This document shows, in pieces, positions 44,755 through 56,162 of a stretch of 64,000 bases of DNA. Made by a program: the position numbers and the translations under genes. The DNA comes from Geosmithia putterillii (taxonomy: Eukaryota > Ascomycota > Sordariomycetes > Hypocreales > Bionectriaceae), in NCBI GenBank assembly GCA_900188575.1, contig FYEU01000307.1:126198-190197 (forward strand), given 5' to 3'. Position 1 is the first letter of the stretch. Each line of letters starts with the position of its first letter. The notes beneath the pieces were generated by a model. That model saw only the letters and a program-made list of their open reading frames with translations. It was not told the origin of the DNA and did not search any database.

Positions 44755-45652
44755 GGTGCTGGCTGTGGGGTAGTAGTATTATGTGTCGCGTAGCTCGGCG
44801 TGAAAGATGAATCGAGGATGATCTGTATACAAAATCTGTCGCTATGTCTCACAAGACTGACTTGTCGTCGGATGGGGAATGATATTGAAGACGGGAAGAA
44901 AAATGGCAGGACCCCTCATCGTCCTCCCCTCTTCTTTTGGGGTGGATCACCGGTGGCCCCTCGGCCCCGCTGTGCTGTAATAGCTGTCGTCAATGGAGCT
45001 TCCAATTGTCGGTGCGAGTGCATGCACGTATGGTAGTATTTGTGTGATTGCCCATGGTATCCCAGTAACTCTAGTTTCAACTTGGGCAGAGCTACTAGCA
45101 TTCAGACCAAGAAGATAGGTGTTATGTTACTATTGTTTTCCATTTAGCACTCTGCTCTCCAAACTGGCGATGATGTAATGATGGAGTCAGCGTCAGCAGT
45201 CTACACCAAATACCACGCAGCAACTCCAATCATCGAGATTTCATACGATGCATAGTGAATTGATCCATTTCCGGGGAAAGAAGAGAGAACTATATCTCGT
45301 CCAATTTCTTTTGGGATACACTGAGGTCTTGGAGGCTGTTGATGATGGCGTCACAATCACAAGCCGATAAGCGGCGAGTTTCACACCTTGGCCTTGACGG
45401 CAGTTACGACCGAGGAGCGGCTGCATCTTATCCTATATTATGTCCATGAAAACACAGGGAAGGTAGGAGGGACACATCTTTCCAAGATAAAAACAAGACA
45501 CTGAAGTGGCTTGGGGTTCGATTCCCAGCCTTCTCCCTCCCCCTCAACCTACACACACGCACATACATCGCTGTACACCTAAGTAGCATCATCACATCGA
45601 CACACCTAGTGCTCTCCCTACAGAATCTACAGAATACGACTTGCCGTGACAA
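44755..45652. other. Divergent intergenic region, NECAP / small candidate gene
   Basis: These 898 bases separate two outward-facing starts. No gene is supported. A pol III B-box look-alike at 45515 was considered and rejected as a tRNA. Confidence 0.5.
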
Positions 45653-46091
45653 ATGGCACCTGCAGAAGAAGAAATTGAAGCACGAGGCCTTGTTCTGCAT
45701 TTTGACAAAATCCCCGGACCTGGCATGCCAGCCATCAGACGCCAATCTAGCGCAGACTACTCAGACACGCAACACGACCTGACGGTCACCTTTGAGACTA
45801 GGGGGTCACAGAAGAGAAAGAAGAAGAAGCAGAGCCATGGAACAGAGGACCCTCCCAAGAAAGAACAGTCGGGCGTGGCACAGTGGATCGCCTCGAAACT
45901 GCTGGACAGGCTGCTCCGTCGAGGCACTACTACCAGGAATGCCAGCACCAGGCCTCGGTCCGAGCCCCAAGAGGAGCCCGTTGCGGAGTGAGTCCTACTT
46001 CGTATTCATTCATACTCAAACAATGTTCTTAACAATCAAGATCAATCACAGAAGCTCTGCGACGAATGACCAAAAAGAAGAATCGCCATAA
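45653..46091 (+). CDS. Small charged hypothetical protein
   Basis: I do not recognise this protein. The ATG at 45653 opens a frame that is Lys/Arg/Glu-rich (KRKKKKQSHG). One intron is likely: donor GTGAGT at 45988, a TCTTAAC-type branch point, acceptor CACAG at 46051. It gives exons 45653-45987 and 46052-46091 and a protein of 124 aa ending DQKEESP. Without splicing the frame stops at 45991 after 112 residues. A basic patch and a short amphipathic stretch (AQWIASKLLDRLLRR) are the only features. It is short and lacks family support, so it may not be a gene. Confidence 0.4.
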
Positions 46092-46662
46092 AGGTCCAGG
46101 TCCCGATCCCGTCCCGGACCCAGGTTACCCTTGTTTACCCTGCACGACAACGGCCGAAGGCGCCTCCAGAGTTTGAGGGATAGGCAGAAGAAGAAAAACG
46201 AGAAGTAATGGGTGAGAAGAAAGAGGTAAACATAAACTTTGATAGAAACAATGGTCATTCCGATACTTGAAGTTGCAGTGTGATGCCAGTTTCTATGCTT
46301 GTGGCCGTGAGCATCATTGAGGCATCGTACCAATTCTACAGTGTCGACAGATGATGATAGCAACAAGTGTGTTTCGCTCCTATCTATTTTGCGTAAGAGA
46401 CACAATGCGTTTTGCATTAATGTTTTTTCCATGTTCTTTGATGAATTGGATCGAGGACAGCGAAGATCGAAGGCGTTCCTTGCCTGTTAAAGCATTACTA
46501 CAGCGTACTTGCGGTATGTGGGGCTGCCCCTCCAGACCCCAAGCTCTTTTCTTCCCCCACCATCAAGAGACTGACTCACTTGTCTTTGGAAAAAAGACCT
46601 AACGACAAACGTCCCACTCGACATCATCCGACGACGACGGCGACACCTTGACCATTGCCAGT
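46092..46662. other. Intergenic region before the eIF2B-alpha-like gene
   Basis: These 571 bases show nothing coding. They should include the promoter of the eIF2B-like gene and, if real, the 3' UTR of the small candidate gene. Confidence 0.5.
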
Positions 46663-47717
46663 ATGACGACAGATCCATCATCGACGGGCCCACCGGCCGG
46701 GACCGAGTTCGACATTGTCGCGACGTACAAGAAGCTGTCGACCGAGAATCCCGACCTGACCAAGTCGGTCGTTTCCATGAAGGCGCTGCACGCGCTGCTC
46801 GAGGCGACGCCATCCTCGACCGCACACGAGACTATTAAGATCCTGACGGCGGCCCTGGCCACACTCGCGCAGAGCATCCCGTACCCCAAGGCTCTGGTGG
46901 CCGGGTCGCAGTTCTTCCTGCTGTTTGTGCGGCAGAAGCTGCGTGAGTCGGATGGCGACTTCTCCGTCGTGCGGCAGAACCTGGTGACGGAGGGCGCCGA
47001 GTACATCCAGCGGGCCATCGACGCACGCGACGGAGTCGCCGACATCGGTCAGCACTACGTCTGCAACGGCTTCACGGTGCTGACGTACGGAGCGTCGCGG
47101 ACGGTCTTGGCCGTGCTGCAGAAGGCGCGGCAGGTGGGGCGCAACTTCAAGGTGGTCTACGTCCGTGACGACGAAAAACCCCAGGAGAGCGACGAGTATG
47201 TCGCCCAGCTCCGGGCGAGCGGAATCCCCACCGCGGCCGTCAAGTTCTCAGCTGCCCTCCACGCCGTCAAGACGCTCAAGCCTCGTGTCGACCGCGCGTT
47301 TCTCGGCGGCGAGGTCATCTGCCAGGACGGTGGCATGATTGGCCGCATGGGCTCCTGCCAGGTGGCCCAGGCGGCTGCCAGCTGCAACATTGACGTCTAC
47401 CTCTGCGGCGAGACGCACAAGTTCTCCCACTACCTCGCCACCCGCCTCGGAGACGTGGGCTCCCCGCAGAACATCAAGGTCTTCACCACTGAAGCCGACG
47501 AACAGCCGTCCCAGGATGGTCTGCTAGAGTTTACGGTATGTCACAGCCGGGGAGGGAGACCGACAGGAATACACAGTACAAGGAAATGAACACGATGCTG
47601 ACCTGACCTAAATAGCCCGGAGAACTGCTCGCCAAGATTGTCACGGAAAAGGGTGTCTTCCCTAACACCCATGTCGCCAGGGAAATCATTGAGACGTTCG
47701 GCTCTCTGCAGCCGTAG
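46663..47717 (+). CDS. eIF2B alpha-subunit family protein (GCN3-like)
   Basis: Member of the eIF2B alpha/beta/delta family, related to the regulatory half of the guanine-nucleotide exchange factor for eIF2. Two exons: 46663-47535 and 47616-47717. They join in phase 0 to 324 aa. The N-terminal helical domain matches eIF2B-alpha (FDIVATYKKLSTENPDLT, MKALHALLEATPSSTAHET). The Rossmann-like half contains TVLTYGASRTVLAVLQKA and FLGGEVICQDGGMIGRMGSCQVA. In canonical alpha subunits the end reads like D-x-T-P-P before the last helices; here it is LEFTPGELLAKIVTEKGVFP, and the region after MGSCQ (AAASCNIDVYLCGETHKFSHYLATRL) is divergent. It could be the true GCN3 or a paralogue of the IF-2B/NagB-RpiA-like group. 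The start is the first ATG in the frame. It converges with egt1. Confidence 0.82.
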
Positions 47718-48231
47718 GTGGTCTGATACGCGAAGCCAACAGCACAATGGCTCGGTTACCCTTAAGCGGCATGCTCCATCGAAACGAAAAAAAAAAACCG
47801 AGATCACGAGACTACGAGACAGAAACGACGAGGTCTATATATGCATATGTGCAGAGGGACCGTTTGTCTACACAATGGAGAGAAAAGGTCTGGGTGTTAT
47901 ATGATTAGACCTTGGTTATTAGTACCCTGGGTCCGATATTCCGTCTCCAACTCAACTATTAATACCCCACATGGCATGGCAAAAGTTCATGTTCCAAAGA
48001 AGAAAACAAAAAGCCAGAGAGGTTGAGATTATCGTGTGGGGAGGTCGAGGAGAGCATAGACATAGATACGAGGCTCAAGAGCAATGAAACACCAATGTAC
48101 TCCAACACCGACTTCCGTGTGCCCTCCCTGAGATGGCTAGTAATAATGATTACATGCGTTCTCTCCACCCTGAACAGACTGCGGTAATGTATCATATGGC
48201 AGCCAAGGCAAGATCGGGAATGAGGTGTCGA
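47718..48231. other. Convergent intergenic region, eIF2B-like / egt1
   Basis: These 514 bases hold two 3' ends. An A homopolymer near 47788-47798 and A/T-rich patches fit 3' UTRs. Nothing else is visible. Confidence 0.55.
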
Positions 48232-51200
48232 CTAAACATCCCTCACCAGCCTCGCCCCCACCCACGCATACGGATACTTGCTCTGGTACCAGTTGACGAG
48301 GGACCTCCTCCCCGCGATGCGAGGGTGGGTCGCCCAAGAGCCCCCCAGCACGATATTATGCTTTCCGTCAAAGAAGTCGGCCGTGTACCCCGGGTACAGC
48401 TCCATGGGGCGGAACCCCTCATGTTGCGTCAGCGTGGAGCTCGTCCACTCCCACACGCCACCCATGCCTGACTGACCGGCCAGTCGGTCGCCGCGATGCG
48501 TCACAGGTACGGGATGCCAGTGACGCAGGCCGACGTTCTCGCCTGCCAGGTTGACGAAGAGGTTCTCCTCTCCATCATCCTCGGTGGCGGCGGCGGTGGA
48601 GGCGGAGGTGAGATCTGGCGGCGTCTCTTGGACGCCGTTGTTGATCAAGTGTCTACACGGCCATCAATGTTAGGGTATAAGGTCAGGGGAAGCGGGGGAG
48701 TGGAAAGGGAATGGGAAGAGAAGAAGAGAGACGTACCCATTCACTGCTGGAACAGTGGCGGCCAACTTGTGACCGGGAATCTTCTTCTTGCGGCGAGAGT
48801 CTATGACATGGACATAGATGCTACGGGCCTCCTCGAATGTGGGGATACGTCCGCCCATCCAGGCCGCACACCCCGACAGCTCGTCGTACGAGGCGAAGAC
48901 GGGCCAGTCAAGGGCTAGGCTCAGGGGGACGGGGCCATAGACGGTGCGGACGGCCTTGTCTTCGACAAAGGAGGCGGGGAGGTCTTTGCTTTCGCTTCCG
49001 TTGATGGCGCTGGCACCATTGGGGCCGTTGGCCGCATTCTCGTGCTTCATCCACGATGCGGGCATGCGATCACTCTGCGTGGCGTACATGTATTGTGCAT
49101 ACTGCATATCAAAGTCCCGTGAGTATATATGTATGCGGGCTGCAATGCACATGTCCTGCAAAAGACGTACCTCTTGGTTGGTGATGGGCCGTCCCTTGGC
49201 CTGGAAGCTGTGGACGTTTTGCTTTCGGATAGGCTTCTCGTTATCCCTTTCAGGTGGTCAGCTGAGAGAACGAGGAAGACGACATATAGAGCTGAGTCCT
49301 GGACTATACTTACCAGCCAAAGTGGAGAGCAGGATCGTCGGAATCTTCTGGGTCATCGAGGCCGACGGTGATTGTCTGAGCAGGAACGTCAAACCATTGG
49401 TTGGGCACCCTGGCAATGTACGCGTCGTGGGCCATCTTCTGAAAGTCTGGGCGCAACGTGTGAGGCGGGGCCAGCGTCTTGGGGCTCTGCAGCATCATGT
49501 AGAGCAGCGTCTCAAGGTGCATGGCCTCGTGCTCAAAGCCGATCCAGATGGCCCTGGCGACGCTTCGGGGGATGTCGGCATCTCGACCACCCTTACCGTA
49601 CAAGCTCAGCAACCTAGACCGCACGCGTTCCTGGTAGGCTACAATGTCCTCGACGGACGGCCACTCGGAGGGGACCTCGGAGTGGTCGTGGCACTTTTCT
49701 GGGTCGTCAACGTCGGGATCAATGCCTCGCTCGAAGACATCGTAGTACGCCCTCCCCGGAGACGTCGGCTCGCGGCCAGTCGTCTTGGTCAGCTGGATGT
49801 CTAGGAAGGCGGGGATGTGGCCGAGGTAGAAGATGCATGCGTTTCGAAGCTTGATGGGCTTCTCGGTCAGTTCCTGCTCGGGAAGCATGCGCAGCGTTAC
49901 CGTATCCCATGCTTCCCACAGGGCGTGCCACTCGTCTGGGGAGGGGATCGGTCGTGCAGCGTACCGGCCCGGGTCTAGAGGAAACGGTGTCTTGGTCCTC
50001 TTGAGTTGGTGGATGCCTAATGATCGCAGTCAGCGTCAGCCTTCCATCAATATCACGTGCACATATGCCGGCAGACACATGTACGTTTGACGCATCTCAA
50101 TGCCCTTGGTTCTTGGACAGCTTACCGTATTCATCACCCTTTGACCACTTGTCGACTTCTTCGAGGCCGGCGCCCTTGAAAAGTTTTGTCGACCCGATCT
50201 TTGTGTACTTGAGGCTCTGTTCAATCTTGATGCGCTCAAAGCGCTGGATATGGTTGCCTAGGACGGTGACGTCGCGAACCGGCATGACAAAGGCCTGGTG
50301 TCGACCGCCCTCCTCATCGTACACATACTCTCCAACAACCTCCCAGTCGGGAAGATGGAAGATTTCCTCATTGAAGATGGCATTGGCGTGTGCGAGGCCG
50401 TTGAGGATGAACCTGGAGAATGTTGTGGTTAACTGCCGAATCTGGATGCAGTGGTGATATCGACTATGAACTTACTGGTGAGTGGTTCCCTCGGTGTCTA
50501 TATTTTGGCAGCGTCTAGTTAGTATCAAACCTTCATAGACTGGACTTTGTCAAATGCTCCGTACCATTGTATGCGTGGCTGTCTATTGTTAGCTCAACTC
50601 ATCAATCGTGGGTTGACATGCACTTGGGCAAAACTATGTACTTACTAGACCTTGTCAGGCTGGATACACGAGTCGACGCCGATAAAGAGCGTGTCTTGAG
50701 GCTGCATGACGTCGGCAAACTCAGAAAGGAACTTGGCGGCTTCATCGCGGTGAAAGTTGCCTATGAGTCCCAGAGGGTAAGTCATGTACTGATGCGTCAA
50801 TGGAACCCCACGGCGATATGACTTACCGATACTAGAACCCAGATGAATGATGCACTTAGGACGGTCGTCGGCAACCTTGAGCCACTCGCGGCCGTCGTCG
50901 TAAGTTCCCCATAGGCCGCGGCAAGTGACGTAGCGGAACTCGGGAAGCTCGGCGAGGGTACGCTGCAGCTCGTCGCGCGACAGATCCAAGGCATAATAGT
51001 CAATGTGCTTCTCTGCCTGCTCAAAGGCCTGGAGAAGCAGATTGACCTTTCGAAGATTTCTTATGTTCCCTGGCGTGTTAGAGCTGCGGGGTCCTACTTC
51101 AATGTTGTCATAGGGGGGGCCCAGGCAAGGACAGCCAGCGGCAAGAACTCACCCGCTACCCAGTTCCACAACAGTGGCACCGTTGGGAACCTTGGCAGCC

Positions 51201-51555
51201 ATGTCCTTTGCATGGGCCTGGAGGATGCTAATTTCATGTCCGGTGAGGTAGTACTCGTCGAGATAGGTGATCTAGCTCGTGCGTTAGAGAGGACATTGAA
51301 AACGTGTCTGTGCGCTGTGAGAGGAGCGGCTTTGGAAAAGAGACTTGCATCTTCAAAGAGCTGGAGACCCTTCATGTCGTAGAGGAGCAGAGTGGGAAGC
51401 TTGCGGGGTCCCTGCTCCGGATTGAGCATGGTGGCGACCTCGTTCTTGAGGTCGATCTCGACTGGATTGCCTTGAATGTCGATAATCGTGGAAGCGGCAG
51501 AGGTGGCAGCGCCATCGCGACGGGCGAGCTCGGCAGATTGCTTGACAGCAGGCAT
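48232..51555 (-). CDS. egt1: Ergothioneine biosynthesis protein 1 (histidine N-methyltransferase / sulfoxide synthase fusion)
   Basis: Makes hercynine by trimethylating histidine with SAM, then couples it oxidatively to cysteine to form the sulfoxide precursor of ergothioneine, a cytosolic antioxidant. Eleven exons on the minus strand: 51555-51349, 51271-51153, 51059-50827, 50760-50646, 50578-50565, 50497-50476, 50412-50126, 50016-49314, 49246-49171, 49101-48737 and 48652-48232. All join in frame to 853 aa. The EgtD-like methyltransferase is residues about 30-325, with VVELGSGNLRKVNLLL for SAM and HLGSSIGNF. A DinB-type iron domain follows, with H399 and the HEAMHLE set (H495, H499) as Fe ligands. 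The C-terminal FGE/sulfatase-modifying domain ends GVWEWTSS...LGGSWATHPRIAGRR...GARLVRDV. Intron 1 is GC-AG. Exons 5 and 6 are only 14 and 22 nt but rebuild VYHAYNDTEGTTHQFILNG, which supports them. Confidence 0.95.
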
Positions 51556-53525
51556 ATTGGACAATGGGATGGTATGGACTACAGATGGCACAACAGGAAG
51601 CGAGTAGCAATGCTCAATGGGGGTAGGGTATATGCTGGGGAGGTGGAGAGAGTAGTAGTATGTAAACAGAGAAGACAAAGACAGCAAGGGGGGACAGAGA
51701 AGAGTTGGATATACGGGCGGGGGATCCTATAAGAACAAAGTCAAGCCGTCGTGATGTTGCAGGAGAAGCTTATACGTACAATATGCTCAAAGCATATAAG
51801 TAAACGTCGCACCAAGAAACGTCGTATACAACCCTAAGCGACATGTACAACAATGTATTACTATCACGCGTGCGCGGAGTACGGAGTAATTGGTAGTACG
51901 TAGTACATCAACACATGTATGCAGGAATCATCACCTTGCTCGGTAATGGTAACCTAAAGGTACCCCGGACGATCACAGACTGGGATAAGCTCCGAGATAT
52001 CCAGTACCAGGGTCAAGGTACAGGGCAGCCGAATTTTGGTGGGAGAGGTACATGTTGATGATGCAGGTCATTGCTGCGTCACTACTTGGGACATGCAAAA
52101 GCCATGTACCTCTGGTACTTTGCAACGCTCTCGAAGCCTTCTGACAAACGGGACAAGGTGACAAACGCATTTCCATTAATAAACGCCCCTTCTTTCTTTT
52201 GGTAATGTTCCTCTTCTTTTCAAGTGCTGACCAATTCCGTGTTTAGTAGTAGGTCCTTGGGGCCCCAACATGCTTTGAACCCCCACCCTCCCAAGGAACC
52301 CAAGGGCGTGCCTTGCCGCGGGTTCCGAGCAGAAGACTCGTTGTCCCTCCATGTACGCCGCAATAAAGGTTGCAGACTGCATGAGCATGTAGGTATGCCG
52401 GCTGTTGACTGGTGTTGGGCAGATGCTACGAGGACCCGACTTGGCAAAAGGGCGGGGAATGTGGGTTCCTCGCTCATGTCCATGACGCAGTTCGGTTGGG
52501 AAGACGCGGTTTTGCGGTTCCTGAGAGACTTGCCGTTCCGTCCGGACGTCTGTACCCGTGACCCGCCTGCATGGAAAAGAGGAAAAGAAAAAGAAAAGAC
52601 TCGGTTCTGCAGGCCATGTGTCCATTCCTCAACCTCTCCCATGGACAAGGGGGACAAAGTGCCATTTCGAAGACAATCACCAACAGAGTCGCAGAGTCTT
52701 CTCCCCTCCCTCCCCCCTTGTCGGCCCCGCTTTGCCCCGGACGTCACACGGCAGCCGATCCGGGGTGAGACGGACTCGGCTCCGGCATTGCACACACACA
52801 GAGAGTAATGATATCCAAGGAATGACTGTCAATTTGGGAAGATGGAGAATGTGCATAAAGGCTCATGGCCATCAACAGGACTTGCCCATCGTCCTCAAGA
52901 CTTGGACTAGAACCTAATACCCGTCGATATTCGTATACACGCCTATGTGCACCTCGTATATGCATAGCGTATGTATTACTCCGTTTATACGAGTATGTAA
53001 GTATGCATATATTTTGGCAACCGGGATGGATGTGGCGCAGTCCGGGATGTGGCGCCGCATTTGTGGCGCATACGGCCTCTAACCCTCCGCCAAGTAAAAC
53101 AATGACGCGCAGTGGCTGTGCAAGTCTCATGTCTCGTCTCAACCGCCGAGTGCCAGCTGCAAGTGCCAGCTGCGAGTCCAGCTGCTAAGCGCCAGCTGCT
53201 TGCTGTTGGCCTATGGCGGCTAATTATCAAAGGCTCTCATTCTTCCTTGACAATCTCTCCTTTTCTATTTCTGTTATCCCTCCTTCATTATATCCCGCTA
53301 TCATATATATATACCCCGTCTTGCCTTCCACGTCGCCTTATTTCAGCCGTGTGTTGTCCTTCTTCGTCGAGGTGCCCCTCGATACATCTCCCCCTCTGCC
53401 CCTCTTCTACTGCCAAGTTAGTACGGAGTAGTAGTATCGCAGTTCTCACCCTCCCCTCATCTGCCGTCTCGGATCACACCACCTACACTTCGCACATTGC
53501 CGACGAGAGACAAAATCTGCCCAAA
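51556..53525. other. Divergent intergenic region, egt1 / spartin-like gene
   Basis: These 1970 bases separate two outward-facing genes. No gene is supported. Between 52200 and 52800 several frames on both strands are open, but this comes from G/C-rich composition and no motif appears. The last 300 bases (53240-53525) are pyrimidine-rich with a TATATATATA stretch near 53305, a likely core promoter and leader of the plus-strand gene. Nonamer copies are at 51880 and 53422. Confidence 0.55.
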
Positions 53526-55244
53526 ATGGCTTCGGGACACAGTGTATGGAAACATCCGCCCCATGTCCCCCAAAATATCCATAGCAGGAATATGCATGAC
53601 ACTGACTTGTACCTACCCTTTCAGGACCCCAAGCTTCTCTACGCTATCGAGGGCATCAACGCCTACCAAATAATCAATGGCAAGGAAGAGTCCCTGACGC
53701 CCTCGGGGTCGCAGACCCTGTCGCTACTAATGGTGCCCACCTCGTCGGGGTTTGCCGACCCGTCCAGCATCAACACTGAGGAAGACTTCTACTTGCATCT
53801 TCACCTCCCTCCCGAGCTCGACCTGCCCCTGCCCGCCACCACGCAGATCTACCACCAGCCCCCGACCAGCTACCTCATCCCGCGCTGGGACATGGGACCG
53901 GACAGCGGCGCCTTCACTCGCATCGAGTTCCCCTCGGCCTCTAACCGCCCAGGCGTCCAGGAGGATGTCGACACCTTCGAGACCATCCTCGCCCAGTGCA
54001 CCGCCTTCCTCGAGCGCGCGCAGGCTCCCCAGAACAATGCAAAGGCGCGCGAGGCCGGTGTGGCCTCTCCCGCCGGTGGCCGTTCCAAGCAGTACCAGTC
54101 AGAGGTCGCCATGGCCAAGGCCCAGGAGGCGGCGGGAGAAGAGCTGCCTCCCTACAACCCCGGCGACTTTGGTCCCGGCGAGGCCTATGTCGGCGGCACC
54201 AGCAGCTCGCGTGGGCCCGGGGGCCAGATTGTCCTGGTGGACGAGGAGGATGGCAGTGTCATTGGCGAGCTCGGAGAGGGCTTTCAGATTGTCGAGGAGA
54301 GCGGCGTCAAGCATGGAACCAAGGGTAAGTTCTCCTCCCCTCCTTGATGAGTTCCACGGTGGTCAAGACTAACTTCAAAAGCAGACCCTGTTGTCGTGAG
54401 TCTTCCCGAGGATGGCAGCCAAAACATCAACGTCATGCCCATGCAGGAGGAGTATGAGGGCAGGCATATGCACCCAGCGTACAAGAAGTCCACCATGGTC
54501 TCGAGCGCGAGCAAGGCGTCGCAGCTTCTCATCACCACATCCGACTTTGTGACGCGTGGGCTGCAGTCAGGTGCCGACAGCTTCACACGGTCCACCAAGC
54601 CCGTCGAGCCCGTCACCTTCAACCCGACGACGCACGACCACATCCGGCGCATCAACACCTTCTCCACCCGCGCGGCCGGGCTGTCGGCGGCCACGGTCGG
54701 CACCATCGCCAAGTACGCCCAAAACTTTGGCGCCAACATGACCAAGCGCAAGGACGGCGGAACGCGCGGCTACGACAAGGACGGCAACCCCATCGACACG
54801 TACAAGCCCGGCGTCCTCAACAAGAGCCTCATGGCCTTCAACACCGTCGTCGACGGCGCCGAGCAGGCCGGCCGCAACCTCCTCGTGGGGACCTCGTCTA
54901 GCGTCACGACAATGGTGGGCCACCGGTGGGGTCCCGAGGCCGGCACCGTTGCCAGCCACCTCGGCGGCGGTGTCAAGAATGTCGGTCTTGTCTATATTGA
55001 TGTCACAGGCGTGTCGCGCCGCGCCATCATCAAGAGCGTCGCGAAGGGCATGGTTGTCGGCAACGTCAAGGGCGGGGGCCAGGTCATTGTTGGGGGCCCG
55101 CCCGCCAGCGATGAAAAGATTAATAACGGCTTTTCAACACCGGGATCGGGGGCAGGAGGACGACCGGACGACGATGATTTGTATGGCGATGGTCGGAGCA
55201 CGACCGGACGCAGCACCACGGGGAAGGGCAAGGCGCCATACTAG
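53526..55244 (+). CDS. Spartin/senescence-domain protein
   Basis: Fungal member of the spartin / plant-senescence domain family (PF06911), proteins linked to lipid droplets, membranes and endosomes. Two exons: 53526-54324 and 54385-55244. They join in frame to 552 aa. The N-terminal half (residues 1-265) holds conserved blocks LLYAIEGINAYQIINGKEESLTP, FYLHLHLPPELDLPLP and IPRWDMGPDSGAFTRIEFP. A linker is rich in Ala/Gly. The senescence domain in exon 2 spans about residues 300-490: SKASQLLITTSDFVTRGLQSG, HIRRINTFSTRAAGLSAATVG and VGHRWGPEAGTVASHLGGG. Its Gly/Ala-rich helices give amphipathic, membrane-touching character. The tail is Gly/Asp/Ser-rich. The 60-bp intron has a CTAAC branch point. 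The frame is open upstream of 53526, but only from a non-ATG codon. Confidence 0.9.
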
Positions 55245-56162
55245 TATCGCCATACTGGTATCGCCACACCAGCACTTTGTTTGCTGTTTGTTTGGATTCT
55301 CGTTTTTTGGCGATTCAAAAGGAGTCTACTCCTTCTATTTGTTTCTTAAAAGCACAGTTACGATAGCGAAATGAAGAGAAATGTATCCTTTTCAATACTA
55401 CTAGTAGTTCAAATCTTGGTATTTCGAAGAGAGGCACCGTGGCCGCAGATAGTTTCAAGATATTGCAGGACAAACACCTTGGTATTAAGAAAATAGAAGT
55501 AGCCTAGGTACGTGGAGGACAACTACTTTATTCAAGAAACACATGGAAACCAAACGACAGATGTATATGTAAGATTGTTTCTTGACTTCTACATGTATTG
55601 CTTGTGTCTGGTCCAACATACACGCCGCGAGAGGCAGATGTAGTATAGGTTAAGTAAAAGCCAAATTGAACTTGGTCTTGCCCCGCGTCATGGCCATGCG
55701 ACCGCGTCGCGTCATACAAACGAATTATGCCCCACGGCAACCTCATTTACGCCCGACACACAAACCCCGGCGAACAAGCGACGACGATGGTGGGCGGGCC
55801 ATAGGAAGATTCTCAAGACCTCCCCCTCCGCTACCGGACCTTCGGAAGACTTATCGAAAGGCTCCCGCGACTCATCGCCAGCCGGTTGGCCCGGCTGACC
55901 TCTTCTCGCCCGCCACGCGCACGGATACCGATCACGAACCGATCTCGATGTGTCGCCTAGAACCTCTTGGGTCCATGATACTGATTGTCCGCGACATACG
56001 CAACTACATACGGGACAAGAAGGACGGGTAAATATTGTCCTTGGGACCCGGCGTTTAAAAGGCGGCAAGTGTACGGATACAGGACATTCGCTAACAGATA
56101 ATGCCTAGAAGCTCCAGCGGAAGGCCATCGCTACCGGGGCGACAACCAAAGTCACAGGCACG
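55245..56162. other. Intergenic region, spartin-like 3' side / GCP4 promoter
   Basis: These 918 bases begin with T-rich 3' UTR sequence. An ORF at 55666-56031 (+) is Arg/Pro-rich, starts from a non-ATG codon and has no motif. I do not call it a gene. Confidence 0.5.

Noticed and set aside
45515..45525. GGTTCGATTCC, an exact match to a pol III B-box, as a possible tRNA
   Set aside because: The flanking bases do not form a proper T-arm stem, there is no A-box or cloverleaf upstream, and no acceptor stem pairs.
52224..52808. 194-codon plus-strand ORF between egt1 and the spartin-like gene
   Set aside because: It has a non-ATG start, the same interval is open on the opposite strand, and it has no domain or helical pattern. 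It lies in promoter DNA.
54949..55374. Plus-strand ORF over the end of the spartin-like gene
   Set aside because: A shifted-frame shadow of exon 2 that runs into the 3' UTR.
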